Shown: positions 36,603 to 47,637 of the stretch, one piece after another
Numbering within the stretch: the first letter of the stretch is position 1
Layout of the letters: each line of letters starts with the position of its first letter
Assembly: GCF_006711645.1 (NCBI RefSeq)
Contig: NZ_CP041247.1
Coordinates: 3,596,001 to 3,660,000 of the forward strand
DNA: 64,000 bases
Direction: 5' to 3'
DNA from: Klebsiella electrica
GTDB lineage: Bacteria; Pseudomonadota; Gammaproteobacteria; Enterobacterales; Enterobacteriaceae
The notes under the pieces: model-generated
Seen by the model: only the letters and a program-made list of their open reading frames with translations
What the model was told of the DNA's origin: nothing
Database searches by the model: none
Translations under genes and position numbers: made by a program

Positions 36603-38180
36603 ATGAATGTCACCCTGAAAGAAACGCTGGTCGCTCGCGGATTAGTCCCTAACCCGTGGACAGGATTTTATTTTCTCCAGTCTCTGCTGATTAACCTCGC
36701 ACTCGGCTATGAATTGAGTCTGCTCTATACCGTCGCATTTACATGCGTGCTACATCTGCTGTGGCGTCATGCCCCGCGGATGCAAAAAGTCGTGGTGGGA
36801 GGCTACTCGCTGCTTGCCGCCTTGTATTACCCGTTTGGCCAGGCGTATGGCGCCCCCAACTTCAACACGCTGCTGGCGCTGCATGCCACCAACGTCGAAG
36901 AGTCCACGGAAATTCTGACTATCTTTCCCTGGTACAACTACCTGCTGGCGGTCTTTATTTTTGCGCTCGGCGTGATTGCCGTGCGTCGCAAACCGGAAGA
37001 GCGTAAGCCGTGGAGCAAAATGGAGATCCTTGGGCTGCTGTTCAGCATCGGCATCTTCTTTCTGCAGCCGGTGCAGAATCTGGCGTGGGGCGGCGTCTTC
37101 AAAGTGATTGATACCGGCTACCCCGCCTTCCGTTTCGTGAAAGACGTGGTGGTCAACAATAAGGAAGTGCTGGACGAGCAGGCGCGCATGACGCAACTGG
37201 CCAATATGAAAGACAGCTGGCATGTGCTGGCGGTCAAACCCAAATATCAGCTTTACGTCGTGGTCATCGGAGAGAGCGCGCGCCGCGATGCGCTCGGGGC
37301 GTTTGGCGGCCAGTGGGACAACACCCCGTTCGCCAGCTCGGTTAACGGCTATCTGTTTAATGACTACATTTCCGCCAGCGGTTCGACGCAAAAATCACTC
37401 GGCTTAACGCTCAACCGGGTAGTGGACGGCAAACCGCAATATCAGGATAACTTCGTCACGCTGGCGAACCGCGCCGGCTTCCAGACCTGGTGGTTTTCCA
37501 ATCAGGGGCAGATTGGCGAATACGATACGGCGATAGCCAGCATCGCAAAGCGTGCGGATGAGGTGCAGTTCCTCAAGAATGGCGATTTTGAGGCCAACAA
37601 AAATACGCAGGATGAGCAGTTGTTGAAGCTCACCGAGCAGGTGCTCTCCGTGCAGCGGACCCAGCCGCAGCTGATCGTCCTGCATCTGATGGGATCTCAC
37701 CCGCAGGCCTGCGATCGTACCAAAGGGAAATATACCGTCTTTGTGCAATCAAAAGAGACGTCCTGTTATCTCTACAGCATGACGCAAACCGATACCCTGC
37801 TGAGCAAGCTCTATCATCAGCTGCAGAATTCGGGTGAAAGCTTCTCGATGACCTATTTTTCCGATCACGGTCTGGCCTTTAAAGAACGCGGTAAAGAGGT
37901 TCAGTACCTGGCGCACGATGATAAGTACCAGCAGAATTTCCAGGTGCCGTTTATGGTGCTGTCCAGCGATGATAAAGCGCATAAAGTGATTAAAGCACGG
38001 CGCTCCGCCAACGATTTCCTCGGGTTCTTCTCGCAGTGGACCGGGATCAGCGCCACCGAGATTAAGCCTCGCTACCGCTTCATCTCCGAACAAGCTGCCG
38101 GGCCGACCTATATCACCAACTTCCAGCTACAGAAAGTGGACTATACCCATCTGGGTAGCGATCTGTTCACGACCCAGTAG
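36603..38180 (+). CDS. opgE: Phosphoethanolamine transferase OpgE (YbiP)
   Basis: The 525-residue inner-membrane enzyme adds phosphoethanolamine to osmoregulated periplasmic glucans. Four or five N-terminal membrane segments (residues 15-180) precede a periplasmic sulfatase-fold domain (EptA-like). The catalytic Thr is in ASGSTQKSLG near residue 260; VVIGESARRDALG and YFSDHGLAF supply metal ligands. It aligns end to end with E. coli YbiP. A bidirectional terminator separates it from ompX. Confidence 0.93.
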   Translation: MNVTLKETLVARGLVPNPWTGFYFLQSLLINLALGYELSLLYTVAFTCVLHLLWRHAPRMQKVVVGGYSLLAALYYPFGQAYGAPNFNTLLALHATNVEESTEILTIFPWYNYLLAVFIFALGVIAVRRKPEERKPWSKMEILGLLFSIGIFFLQPVQNLAWGGVFKVIDTGYPAFRFVKDVVVNNKEVLDEQARMTQLANMKDSWHVLAVKPKYQLYVVVIGESARRDALGAFGGQWDNTPFASSVNGYLFNDYISASGSTQKSLGLTLNRVVDGKPQYQDNFVTLANRAGFQTWWFSNQGQIGEYDTAIASIAKRADEVQFLKNGDFEANKNTQDEQLLKLTEQVLSVQRTQPQLIVLHLMGSHPQACDRTKGKYTVFVQSKETSCYLYSMTQTDTLLSKLYHQLQNSGESFSMTYFSDHGLAFKERGKEVQYLAHDDKYQQNFQVPFMVLSSDDKAHKVIKARRSANDFLGFFSQWTGISATEIKPRYRFISEQAAGPTYITNFQLQKVDYTHLGSDLFTTQ

Positions 38181-38237
38181 CAGGGCCCGCCGCCGGAAAG
38201 CCCGGCGGCAAATCGGCGAACGCCGCGCGTTTCAGGC

Positions 38238-38269
38238 AAAAAAAATCCGCCCTGTCAGGCGGATTTTTT
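38238..38269. terminator. Bidirectional terminator between opgE and ompX
   Basis: ATCCGCC (38245-38251) pairs with GGCGGAT (38258-38264) around CTGTCA, with an A run before and a T run after. It can end both convergent genes. A further GC-rich inverted repeat lies at about 38188-38206. Confidence 0.9.
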
Positions 38270-38284
38270 ATATCACCGAAGTGA

Positions 38285-38794
38285 TTAGAAGCTGTAACCA
38301 ACGCCAGCGATCCAGGTGCCAACGTCAACGTTACGAATACGAGACTGCTCGTAGGAGAAGTCCAGAGCAACGTTTTGGATCGGGTTGAACTGCATACCTG
38401 CACCGTAGGAGAAACCGTAGTCGCTCATGTCGTGCTTGTTCGGGAAGCTGTTGTCCTGGAATTTACCGTGACCAACGCCCACTACGCCGTAGATGCTAGC
38501 CCAGTCGTTCAGACGGTAAGCCGGACCTGCGGTGATGCCGTAGTACTGGCCTTTCTGGTATACGCCAGCTTCAGTACGATCTTTTTCGGTGTAGGTGAAA
38601 GAACCGATAACACCCAGCGGGCTATTGTCTTGCTCGTAACGGTACTTCAGGTTGAAACCGCCAGCTTTGTTAGCTTCACCCTGCATGTCGCTCTGAGCAT
38701 AACCACCGGTAACGGTAGAAGTTGCAGCGAAAGCGGTACCTACGGATGCAGCCAGAACAACGGCCAGTGCTGAAAAACGTGCAATTTTATTCAT
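38285..38794 (-). CDS. ompX: Outer membrane protein OmpX
   Basis: OmpX is an eight-stranded outer-membrane beta barrel. The 169-residue precursor has a signal peptide (1-23, ending GTAFA), then TSTVTGGYAQSD, and ends in the BamA-recognised C-terminal Phe (GVGYSF). Repeated aromatic-alternating strands (KYRYEQDNSPLGVIGSFTY) are clear. ATG 38794 follows GAGGTGG; an upstream GTG at 38800 is not needed. It matches the Klebsiella form of the protein. The 353-base upstream region (38795-39147) holds the ompX and rhtA promoters and no gene. Confidence 0.96.
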   Translation of the reverse strand: MNKIARFSALAVVLAASVGTAFAATSTVTGGYAQSDMQGEANKAGGFNLKYRYEQDNSPLGVIGSFTYTEKDRTEAGVYQKGQYYGITAGPAYRLNDWASIYGVVGVGHGKFQDNSFPNKHDMSDYGFSYGAGMQFNPIQNVALDFSYEQSRIRNVDVGTWIAGVGYSF

Positions 38795-39147
38795 AACCAC
38801 CTCAAATGTGTTTCTAATAAGTCCTAAGTCTTAAATATATCAAAAACTTTCAGGAAACTCTTTTGACTTTACACTGTCTAACATACCTTTTCATGTAACT
38901 AAAAGTTTCCATATTTCTGTAACAAACTGGAAAACAAACGCTTTTGGCGAACACCCTACTATTAAGGCCGATAAGGCCCCGCTCGTGCATCCAGATTAAT
39001 CCTAATCAACCGGTTAATTTCTCTTCTCGTCTCGCCGCATTGTACGCTTCCGGTACGCGTTTTTTTCAACAATAGATAAACCGTAGCCAGCTAATTCATT
39101 TACACTGGAAGTTTTACCGCACTTGACAAACCCTGACAGGAGAAAGG

Positions 39148-40035
39148 ATGCCCGGCTCGTCCCGCAAAATACCGGCATGGCTGCCGACGCTGGTTGTTTT
39201 AATCGCCATGGTCTCTATTCAGAGCGGCGCATCGCTGGCGAAATCGCTGTTCCCGCTCGTCGGCGCCCCCGGGGTGACCGCTCTGCGCCTGGCGTTAGGC
39301 ACCTTGATTCTGGTTATCATCTTCAAGCCCTGGCGTCTGCGCTTTAGCGCAGAGCAGCGCCTGCCGCTCCTCTTATACGGTCTGACGTTGGGCGGCATGA
39401 ACTATCTGTTTTACTTATCGATTCAGCGTATTCCGCTGGGAATTGCGGTGGCGCTGGAGTTTACCGGGCCGCTGGCGGTCGCGCTGTTCGGCTCGCGGCG
39501 TCCGCTCGATTTCGTCTGGGTCATTCTGGCCGTGCTCGGGCTGTGGTTCCTGCTGCCGCTGGGGCAAGACGTCGCGCAGGTTGATCTGACCGGCGCACTG
39601 CTGGCGCTGGGCGCCGGGAGCTGCTGGGCCGTCTATATTCTGACCGGCCAGCGGGCCGGGGAAGAACACGGTCCGGCAACGGTGGCGATGGGGTCGCTTA
39701 TTGCCGCCGTCGTCTTTGTGCCGCTGGGCATGCTGCAGGCGACCGACACGCTGTTCCAGTGGTCGCTGCTGCCGCTGGGACTGGCCATCGCCATCCTCTC
39801 TACGGCGCTGCCTTACTCGCTGGAAATGATTGCCCTCACCCGTATGCCCACCCGCACATTCGGCACCCTGATGAGCATGGAGCCGGCGCTCGCTGCGCTA
39901 TCGGGCATGATATTTCTTGGGGAGACGCTGACCTTTACGCAAACTCTAGCGCTCGGAGCGATTATCCTCGCCTCGATGGGCTCAACGCTGACGATGCATC
40001 GGGCAAGCAAAATCGAAAAAGTGGATATCAGCTAG
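39148..40035 (+). CDS. rhtA: Threonine/homoserine exporter RhtA
   Basis: The 295-residue inner-membrane exporter belongs to the EamA/DMT family, with ten predicted membrane segments in two EamA repeats (residues 15-140 and 150-285). It has the same length as E. coli RhtA. It exports threonine and homoserine. ATG 39148 is preceded by AGGAGAAAG. It lies between ompX and dps, as in E. coli. Confidence 0.93.
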   Translation: MPGSSRKIPAWLPTLVVLIAMVSIQSGASLAKSLFPLVGAPGVTALRLALGTLILVIIFKPWRLRFSAEQRLPLLLYGLTLGGMNYLFYLSIQRIPLGIAVALEFTGPLAVALFGSRRPLDFVWVILAVLGLWFLLPLGQDVAQVDLTGALLALGAGSCWAVYILTGQRAGEEHGPATVAMGSLIAAVVFVPLGMLQATDTLFQWSLLPLGLAIAILSTALPYSLEMIALTRMPTRTFGTLMSMEPALAALSGMIFLGETLTFTQTLALGAIILASMGSTLTMHRASKIEKVDIS

Positions 40036-40143
40036 CTGACGTTACCGGTTCTGCACGCTGGTCTCGCCCCGTGCAGAACCGCGCTCCCACGCTGGCTTTT
40101 TACGCAATTTCACGCGTTTTTCAAAATAGCCAACGCCCCCGCG

Positions 40144-40158
40144 CTATCAAACCGATAG
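40144..40158. promoter_or_regulatory. Inverted repeat in the dps promoter, possible OxyR-region site
   Basis: CTATC-AAACC-GATAG lies about 35 bases ahead of the dps -10. OxyR binding motifs are built of ATAG/CTAT blocks and dps is an OxyR target in enterics. The arrangement here is suggestive only. Confidence 0.35.
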
Positions 40159-40191
40159 GGACTACCACCCTCTTCATACTCCAATCCATTG

Positions 40192-40199
40192 CTATACTT
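40192..40199 (+). promoter_or_regulatory. dps -10 element, sigma-S type
   Basis: CTATACTT in GCTATACTTA matches the extended -10 favoured by RpoS (KCTATACTTA). It lies 85 bases before the dps start, as expected for this stationary-phase gene. Confidence 0.7.
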
Positions 40200-40263
40200 A
40201 GTGCCATCAGTTACCGGGGACACGCGCTCCATTTAATTCACATTTGATGTATGACGAGTATAA

Positions 40264-40788
<525 letters not shown>

Positions 40789-40811
40789 TCCTGCTTCATC
40801 CCGCACTATCA

Positions 40812-40838
40812 CCGTCAGCCTCGCTGGCGGTTTTTTTT
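40812..40838 (+). terminator. dps terminator
   Basis: CCGTCAGC (40812-40819) pairs with GCTGGCGG (40823-40830) with one G-T pair, followed by eight T. It lies 23 bases after the dps stop. Confidence 0.9.
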
Positions 40839-40886
40839 CCGCTTACCCTGACCTCTGCCGCCTGATTTTTTCCTCGCTCCCCACCC

Positions 40887-40901
40887 GCACCATTTCAGTG
40901 C
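40887..40901. promoter_or_regulatory. Distal NtrC-like site upstream of glnH
   Basis: GCAC-CATTTCA-GTGC matches NtrC half-site spacing (GCAC-N7-GTGC). It lies about 260 bases upstream of the predicted glnHp2 start. Its role is uncertain. Confidence 0.4.
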
Positions 40902-41031
40902 ACAACAATGCACAAAATACGTACAAAAGTAAAACAATTGTAATAATCACCTCACACAATCGTTACATCGAGATTGTTTTACCATCAGTGTTTGCGTTAA
41001 AAATGCACTTGTTATTCGGCGTGTTTATGGC

Positions 41032-41059
41032 GCACCAGAATGACGCCCCAATGCGGTGC
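41032..41059. promoter_or_regulatory. Overlapping NtrC sites of glnHp2
   Basis: GCAC-CAGAATG-ACGC (41032-41046) and GCCC-CAATGCG-GTGC (41045-41059) are centred 13 bases apart. With a start near 41160, the centres fall near -121 and -108, matching the overlapping NtrC (NRI) sites recalled at -122 and -109 for E. coli glnHp2. Confidence 0.75.
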
Positions 41060-41130
41060 ATTTATCGTGACCTGTAACCGAAACCGTGCAACAGGATAGA
41101 CTTGGTCTGTTATAAAACAACAAGTTGTAA

Positions 41131-41949
<819 letters not shown>

Positions 41950-41990
41950 TAATCAGAGTTGATCGCTTACAGGTCTGCTGAATTCTGCTC

Positions 41991-42022
41991 ACCCGGACAG
42001 GGCCCCTGGCCACCATCCGGGT
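41991..42022 (+). other. Intercistronic stem-loop between glnH and glnP
   Basis: ACCCGGA (41991-41997) pairs with TCCGGGT (42016-42022) around an 18-base region. With no T tract it is more likely an mRNA-stabilising or partial-termination structure, allowing more GlnH than GlnPQ. Confidence 0.5.
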
Positions 42023-42099
42023 AGCACCTTGCCGCAGACCTGAGTCACTTTTTCTCAGAGGCGCGCCTCTGTTTTTCGACACGGTAACAGGAACGAATT

Positions 42100-42759
42100 A
42101 TGCAGTTTGACTGGAGTGCCATCTGGCCTGCCATTCCAATTTTGCTGGAAGGCGCCAAAATGACGCTGTGGATTTCCGTCCTCGGCCTGGCCGGCGGTCT
42201 GATAATCGGCCTCGTCGCCGGTTTCGCCCGCTGCTTTGGCGGCTGGATAGCGAACCACGTTGCGTTAGTCTTTATCGAGATCATTCGCGGAACCCCTATC
42301 GTGGTTCAGGTCATGTTTATCTACTTCGCTCTGCCGATGGCGTTCAATGATCTACGCATTGACCCCTTCTCGGCGGCGGTCGTGACCATCATGATCAACT
42401 CCGGCGCCTATATCGCAGAAATTACCCGCGGGGCGGTACTCTCCATTCACAAAGGCTTCCGTGAAGCCGGCCTGGCGCTTGGCCTGTCCCGTCGCGAAAC
42501 TATCCGCCACGTGATTCTGCCGCTGGCGCTGCGTCGCATGCTGCCGCCGCTGGGTAACCAGTGGATAATCAGCATCAAAGATACCTCGCTCTTTATCGTC
42601 ATCGGCGTCGCCGAACTGACCCGTCAGGGCCAGGAGATTATTGCCGGTAACTTCCGCGCGCTGGAAATCTGGAGCGCCGTTGCCGTGATTTATCTGATAA
42701 TCACCCTGGTATTGAGCTTTATTCTGCGCCGTCTTGAAAGAAGGATGAAAATCCTGTGA
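42100..42759 (+). CDS. glnP: Glutamine ABC transporter permease GlnP
   Basis: The 219-residue polar amino-acid permease has five membrane segments. The EAA-loop [20 protein letters not shown] near residue 125 contacts Gln[13 protein letters not shown] near residue 60 is the family signature. Its stop overlaps the GTG start of glnQ. It is in the inner membrane and length matches E. coli. Confidence 0.96.
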   Translation: MQFDWSAIWPAIPILLEGAKMTLWISVLGLAGGLIIGLVAGFARCFGGWIANHVALVFIEIIRGTPIVVQVMFIYFALPMAFNDLRIDPFSAAVVTIMINSGAYIAEITRGAVLSIHKGFREAGLALGLSRRETIRHVILPLALRRMLPPLGNQWIISIKDTSLFIVIGVAELTRQGQEIIAGNFRALEIWSAVAVIYLIITLVLSFILRRLERRMKIL

Positions 42760-43478
42760 TTGAATTTAAAAATGTTTCCAAGCACTTTGGCCCGACCAAG
42801 GTGCTGCACGATATCGATCTGAAGATCAATAAAGGCGAAGTCGTGGTGATTATCGGGCCATCCGGCTCCGGGAAATCAACGCTGCTGCGCTGTATTAATA
42901 AACTCGAAGAGATCACCAGCGGCGAACTGATCGTCGATGGTCTGAAGGTTAATGACCCGAAAGTCGACGAGCGCCTGATCCGTCAGGAAGCCGGGATGGT
43001 GTTCCAGCAGTTCTATCTGTTCCCGCACCTGACGGCGCTGGAGAACGTCATGTTCGGGCCGCTGCGCGTGCGCGGCGCTAAAAAAGAGGCCGCCGAAAAA
43101 CTGGCTAAAGATCTGCTGGAAAAAGTGGGGCTCGCCGAACGCGCGCACCACTACCCTTCCGAGCTCTCCGGCGGCCAGCAGCAGCGCGTAGCCATCGCTC
43201 GCGCCCTGGCGGTAAAGCCCAAAATGATGCTGTTTGACGAACCGACCTCGGCGCTGGATCCGGAACTGCGTCACGAAGTACTGAAAGTGATGCAGGATCT
43301 GGCGGAAGAAGGGATGACGATGGTCATCGTGACCCACGAGATCGGTTTTGCTGAAAAAGTGGCATCGCGACTGATCTTTATCGACAAAGGGCGTATCGCC
43401 GAAGATGGCGATCCGCAGGTACTGGTGAAAAACCCGCCGAGCCCGCGCCTGCGCGAGTTTCTGCAGCACGTTGCCTGA
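42756..43478 (+). CDS. glnQ: Glutamine ABC transporter ATP-binding protein GlnQ
   Basis: The 240-residue ATPase energises GlnHP. Walker [12 protein letters not shown] (residues 32-42), signature [15 protein letters not shown] near residue 135, Walker [15 protein letters not shown] and the H-loop VTHEIGFA are all intact. It starts at GTG 42756, overlapping the glnP stop, the same start codon as recalled for E. coli. Confidence 0.96.
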   Translation: MIEFKNVSKHFGPTKVLHDIDLKINKGEVVVIIGPSGSGKSTLLRCINKLEEITSGELIVDGLKVNDPKVDERLIRQEAGMVFQQFYLFPHLTALENVMFGPLRVRGAKKEAAEKLAKDLLEKVGLAERAHHYPSELSGGQQQRVAIARALAVKPKMMLFDEPTSALDPELRHEVLKVMQDLAEEGMTMVIVTHEIGFAEKVASRLIFIDKGRIAEDGDPQVLVKNPPSPRLREFLQHVA

Positions 43479-43486
43479 TAACCCCA

Positions 43487-43508
43487 GGCTCCCCGCATGC
43501 GGGGAGCC
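43487..43508 (+). terminator. Stem-loop after glnQ
   Basis: A perfect 22-base palindrome (GGCTCCCCGC at 43487-43496 and its complement to 43508) lies eight bases after the glnQ stop and is followed by a modest T/C tract. It likely ends glnHPQ or protects its mRNA. Confidence 0.6.
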
Positions 43509-43557
43509 GCTCTTGCTTTCCAGACACATCCCCCGCCGCCTCTCCCGCGATCAACTT

Positions 43558-43567
43558 CTATACTTAA
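43558..43567 (+). promoter_or_regulatory. ybiO -10 element, sigma-S type
   Basis: CTATACTTAA, an extended RpoS-preferred -10, lies 15 bases before ATG 43583 and 27 before GTG 43595. Such a short leader favours the GTG start. Confidence 0.55.
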
Positions 43568-43582
43568 TGGTTTTGGAATGAG

Positions 43583-45802
43583 ATGGAGGCGCCCGTGCCG
43601 TGGATCCTGTTACTGCTTGCAACGCTGTTTACCGCCCCGCTTTCAGCAGCGACGCTACCCGGCGTCCCGACCGCGACCGCTGAACAACCCGCCAGCAGTG
43701 AACCAGACCTTGAGAAAAAAAAGGCCGCCTATGCGGCGCTGGCTGACGTGCTGGAAAACGATGCCGCCCGCAAGGAGCTGATCGACCAGTTGCGCTCTGC
43801 CGCCGCCACACCGCCGCCGGCCAGCACGCCCAGGCTGGCGCCGCCGGAAGAGAAAGATGAACACACGGTACTGGAAAACGTCACCCAGGTGAGCCGCGAG
43901 TACGGTGAACGCTTTGCTTCGCGTTTTTCTCAGCTATGGCGCAATATCACCGCCTCGGCGCACAAGCCGTTCCATGCCGATACCTTTCGCAACGCCGCCG
44001 GCCATTTCCTGCTGCTGGCCGTACTGGTTTTCACCTTCTGGTGGCTGGTCCGCCTCGCCGCGCTGCCGCTGTATCGCAAAATGGGTCAGTGGGGGCGGCG
44101 TAAAAACCACGATCGCGGTAACTGGCTACAGCTTCCGGCCACCATCGCCGGCGCGTTTATCTGCGATCTGCTCCTGCTGGCGCTGACGCTGTTTGTTCGT
44201 CAGATGCTCAGCGATCGGTTTAACGGCGGAAACCGGACCATCGCCTTTCAACAAAGCCTGTTTCTGAATGCCTTCGCCCTCATCGAGTTTTTTAAAGCGA
44301 TTCTGCGTATGATTTTCTGCCCGCGGGTGGCGGATCTGAGGCCGTTTAACCTCAGAGATGAGAGCGCGAAGTACTGGAGCCTGCGCCTGAGCGCGCTGAG
44401 CAGTCTGATTGGCTACGGCCTGATTGTCGCAGTGCCGATTATCTCTAATCAGGTCAACGTCCAGGTCGGCGCGCTGGCGAATGTGGTCATTATGCTGTGC
44501 ATCACCCTCTGGGCGCTGTATCTGATTTTCCGTAATAAAACGCGGATTACCCAGGGATTGCTGCACCTGGCAGACCGCTCGCTGGCCTTCTTTAGCCTGT
44601 TTATCCGCGCCTTTGCGCTCATCTGGCACTGGCTGGCCTGCCTCTACTTTATCGTGCTGTTTTTCTTCTCCCTGTTCGACCCCGGCAACAGCCTGAAGTT
44701 TATGATGGGCGCCACGCTGCGCAGCCTGGCGATTATCGGCGCCGCCGCGCTGCTCTCCGGTATCCTGTCGCGCTGGATAGCAAAAACCATCACCCTGTCG
44801 CCGCAGACCCAGCGCAACTACCCTGAACTGCAAAAGCGGCTGAACGGCTGGATCTCCGTCGCACTGAAAGTAGCGCGAATTTTAGTGGTCTGCGTGGCGA
44901 TTATGCTGCTGATGAGCGCGTGGGGACTGTTTGATTTCTGGAACTGGATGCAAAACGGCGCCGGACAAAAAGCGGTGGATGTGCTGATTCGCATCGCACT
45001 GATTCTGTTCTTCTCCGCCATCGGCTGGACGCTGCTCGCCAGCCTGATTGAAAACCGCCTGGCTTCGGATATTCACGGCCGCCCGCTACCGGGGGCCCGT
45101 GCCCGCACGCTGCTGACGTTATTCCGTAACGCGCTGGCGGTCATTATCAGCACCATCACGGCGATGATCCTGCTCTCCGAAGTGGGGGTGAACATTGCGC
45201 CGCTGCTGGCTGGCGCCGGTGCACTGGGGCTGGCCATCTCATTCGGCGCCCAGACGCTGGTAAAAGATATTATCACCGGCATTTTTATCCAGTTTGAAAA
45301 CGGGATGAATACCGGCGACCTGGTGACCATCGGGCCGTTAACCGGCACGGTGGAACGGATGTCGATCCGTTCCGTCGGCGTGCGCCAGGATACCGGCGCG
45401 TATCATATTATCCCGTGGTCCTCGATTACCACCTTTGCGAACTTCGTGCGCGGCATTGGTTCAGTGGTTGCCAACTACGATGTCGACAGACAAGAAGATC
45501 TGGATAAAGCCGCTCAGGCGCTGAAAAATGCGGTTGCCGACGTGATGGACCAGCAGGAGATTCGCGGGCTGGTGATTGGCGAGCCGTCATTTGCCGGGCT
45601 TGTCGGCCTGAGCAATACGGCATTTACCCTGCGGGTCACCTTCACCACCCTGCCGCTGAAGCAGTGGACGGTACGCTATGCTCTCGATACCCAGGTGAAG
45701 AAACACTTCGACCTCGCCGGGATACGGGCGCCGGTGCAAACCTACCAGGTTCTGCCGGCGCCAGCGCCCACCGCCGCGCCACCCGCAGAACCGACGCTAT
45801 AG
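43583..45802 (+). CDS. ybiO: Mechanosensitive channel YbiO (MscS family)
   Basis: YbiO is a large MscS-type channel of the inner membrane that opens at high membrane tension on osmotic downshift. It has a signal sequence (to SAAT), a periplasmic domain (residues 25-130), about eleven membrane segments and the MscS pore region GAGALGLAISFGAQTLVKDI near residue 560, then a cytoplasmic beta domain with GDLVTIGPLTGTVERMSIR. The 739 residues align with E. coli YbiO. The true start may be GTG 43595, which has GGAGG five bases ahead and gives MPWILLLL, matching E. coli MRWILFIL. Confidence 0.94.
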   Translation: MEAPVPWILLLLATLFTAPLSAATLPGVPTATAEQPASSEPDLEKKKAAYAALADVLENDAARKELIDQLRSAAATPPPASTPRLAPPEEKDEHTVLENVTQVSREYGERFASRFSQLWRNITASAHKPFHADTFRNAAGHFLLLAVLVFTFWWLVRLAALPLYRKMGQWGRRKNHDRGNWLQLPATIAGAFICDLLLLALTLFVRQMLSDRFNGGNRTIAFQQSLFLNAFALIEFFKAILRMIFCPRVADLRPFNLRDESAKYWSLRLSALSSLIGYGLIVAVPIISNQVNVQVGALANVVIMLCITLWALYLIFRNKTRITQGLLHLADRSLAFFSLFIRAFALIWHWLACLYFIVLFFFSLFDPGNSLKFMMGATLRSLAIIGAAALLSGILSRWIAKTITLSPQTQRNYPELQKRLNGWISVALKVARILVVCVAIMLLMSAWGLFDFWNWMQNGAGQKAVDVLIRIALILFFSAIGWTLLASLIENRLASDIHGRPLPGARARTLLTLFRNALAVIISTITAMILLSEVGVNIAPLLAGAGALGLAISFGAQTLVKDIITGIFIQFENGMNTGDLVTIGPLTGTVERMSIRSVGVRQDTGAYHIIPWSSITTFANFVRGIGSVVANYDVDRQEDLDKAAQALKNAVADVMDQQEIRGLVIGEPSFAGLVGLSNTAFTLRVTFTTLPLKQWTVRYALDTQVKKHFDLAGIRAPVQTYQVLPAPAPTAAPPAEPTL

Positions 45803-45849
45803 CCACGGCAGAGCACATTCCAGGCGCACCTGACCGCCCACGTAGATCT

Positions 45850-46770
45850 TTAGCGCGCCAGCGGACGGCGGCGTTTAGCTTCATCCATGAAGGTCCAGGC
45901 GATAAAGCGACTCTGCTTCTGTCCCTGGGCCATCTCTTTTTTCACCACCTTCACCGCGCCGGCTTCGCTCAGCGCGCGATAAAGCGGCGGCAGATTATCG
46001 CCGCGCGACACCAGTGAGGTGAACCATTTCACCTGGCGAGCAAACTGCTGGCTTTCGCGGATCATCTGCGTAATGAACGCCACTTCTCCACCTTCGCACC
46101 ACAGCTCCTGCTGTTGGCCGCCGAAGTTCATCACGCTATCCGCCCCCAGTCCCAGATTCCGACGCTTGCGCTCGCCGCCGGCCTGCGCGCTGGCAGCGGA
46201 GTCGTGGAACGGCGGGTTGCACAACGTCGCATCAAAACACTCGTTCTTATGAATAATACCGCTAAAGATAGCTCCGTGCTCTTTCTGTCGACGCAGACGA
46301 ATCTGGCGGCTGAGGCCCGGATTACCGTTAACGATCGCCTGCGCGCTGGCGATCGCTTGCGGACTAATTTCGCTGCCGGTAAAACGCCAGCCGTATTCAT
46401 GCGCGCCAATCAGCGGATAGATTAAGTTTGCCCCGGTGCCAATATCCAGAATACTGGCATTTTCAGGAATGGTGCCGGTATCCAGCGCCAGCAGGTCGGC
46501 CAGGTGATGGATATAATCCGCTCTGCCCGGCACCGGCGGGCATAAGAAGCCGTCCGGAATATCCCAGTGTTTCACCGCGTAAAAGTGCGCCAGCAGCGCC
46601 TTATTCAGCGCCTTCACCGCCAGCGGGTTAGCAAAATCGATGGTCTGCTCGCCCACCGGATTAAGGGTGATAAAACCTTGCAGCTCAGGGTGAGCCTGGC
46701 ATAGCGCGGGCAAATCATAACGTTGATGATGACGGTTACGCGGGTGTAACCCCGGTTTCTGGGCTTTCAT
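45850..46770 (-). CDS. rlmF: 23S rRNA m6A1618 methyltransferase RlmF
   Basis: The 306-residue SAM-dependent methyltransferase modifies A1618 of 23S rRNA. Motif I is [12 protein letters not shown] near residue 105 and the catalytic motif IV is NPPFHDS near residue 182. The N-terminal Arg/His-rich segment ([15 protein letters not shown]) likely contacts RNA. Length and start match E. coli YbiN/RlmF. It is convergent with ybiO. Confidence 0.95.
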   Translation of the reverse strand: MKAQKPGLHPRNRHHQRYDLPALCQAHPELQGFITLNPVGEQTIDFANPLAVKALNKALLAHFYAVKHWDIPDGFLCPPVPGRADYIHHLADLLALDTGTIPENASILDIGTGANLIYPLIGAHEYGWRFTGSEISPQAIASAQAIVNGNPGLSRQIRLRRQKEHGAIFSGIIHKNECFDATLCNPPFHDSAASAQAGGERKRRNLGLGADSVMNFGGQQQELWCEGGEVAFITQMIRESQQFARQVKWFTSLVSRGDNLPPLYRALSEAGAVKVVKKEMAQGQKQSRFIAWTFMDEAKRRRPLAR

Positions 46771-46865
46771 GGTAATCTCCTTTGAACAGCCGCGTAAGAT
46801 ACCCGTTGACGGCGGCGCGGTAAATAAGGGAGTCTGGATATCTCTTATTCGGTTACGGGTGTTCT

Positions 46866-47480
46866 ATGTATTTCTATCAACCTTCTCAGGGACATGGCCT
46901 GCCGCACGACCCGCTTAACGCGATTATCGGCCCACGCCCTATCGGCTGGATAGCCTCTCTGGACGCCGCGGGTCATCGTAATCTTGCCCCCTACAGCTTC
47001 TTTAACTGCTTTAACTATCGGCCGCCGATTATCGGTTTTGCCAGCAGCGGCTGGAAAGACAGTGTACAGAATATTGTCGAAACCAAAGAGTTTGTCTGGA
47101 ATCTGGCCACCCGCCCTCTGGCTGAAGCGATGAACGAAACCTCCGCCAGCCTCCCCCGCGACGAAGATGAATTTGCCCGCGCCGGGCTGACTGCCGCCGC
47201 CAGCCGTATCGTCGCCGCCCCTCGGGTCGCGGAAAGCCCGGTCAACTTCGAATGTCGCCTCTCTCAATGTATTCGCCTGACCCGCGCCGATGGCGAGCCT
47301 GTCGACAGCTGGCTGGTGCTGGGGGAAGTGGTCGCGGTCCATATCGATGAGTCGTTGCTGGAAAATGGCGTCTATCAGACCGCTAAAGCCAGGCCGGTTC
47401 TCCGCGCCGGCGGGCCGAGCGCCTATTACACTATCGATGAAAATCTGCGTTTCGACCTGATCCGCCCGGACGCCCGTTAA
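46866..47480 (+). CDS. Flavin reductase-like (FMN-binding split-barrel) protein
   Basis: The 204-residue protein has the Flavin_Reduct split-barrel signature: IGPRPIGWIASLDAAGHRNLAPYSFFN (residues 21-47, FMN binding) and DSVQNIVETKEFVWNLA. There is no leader. The reduced-flavin or substrate role is not defined. It is divergent from rlmF and not at this place in E. coli K-12, so it is accessory. Confidence 0.85.
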   Translation: MYFYQPSQGHGLPHDPLNAIIGPRPIGWIASLDAAGHRNLAPYSFFNCFNYRPPIIGFASSGWKDSVQNIVETKEFVWNLATRPLAEAMNETSASLPRDEDEFARAGLTAAASRIVAAPRVAESPVNFECRLSQCIRLTRADGEPVDSWLVLGEVVAVHIDESLLENGVYQTAKARPVLRAGGPSAYYTIDENLRFDLIRPDAR

Positions 47481-47637
47481 GCCGTTTTTTTGTTCTGCCC
47501 GGCCCACGGCGCGCGCCTGGTCGGGCCATCGTTTATGCAAAAAAGATATTGTCTGGCTTCAGTTTTTTTACCCTGTCTATCCTGGCGTAAAAGCCTAAAC
47601 TTAAAGTATGTCCCATGCAGTTAATGAGGATATGCTC

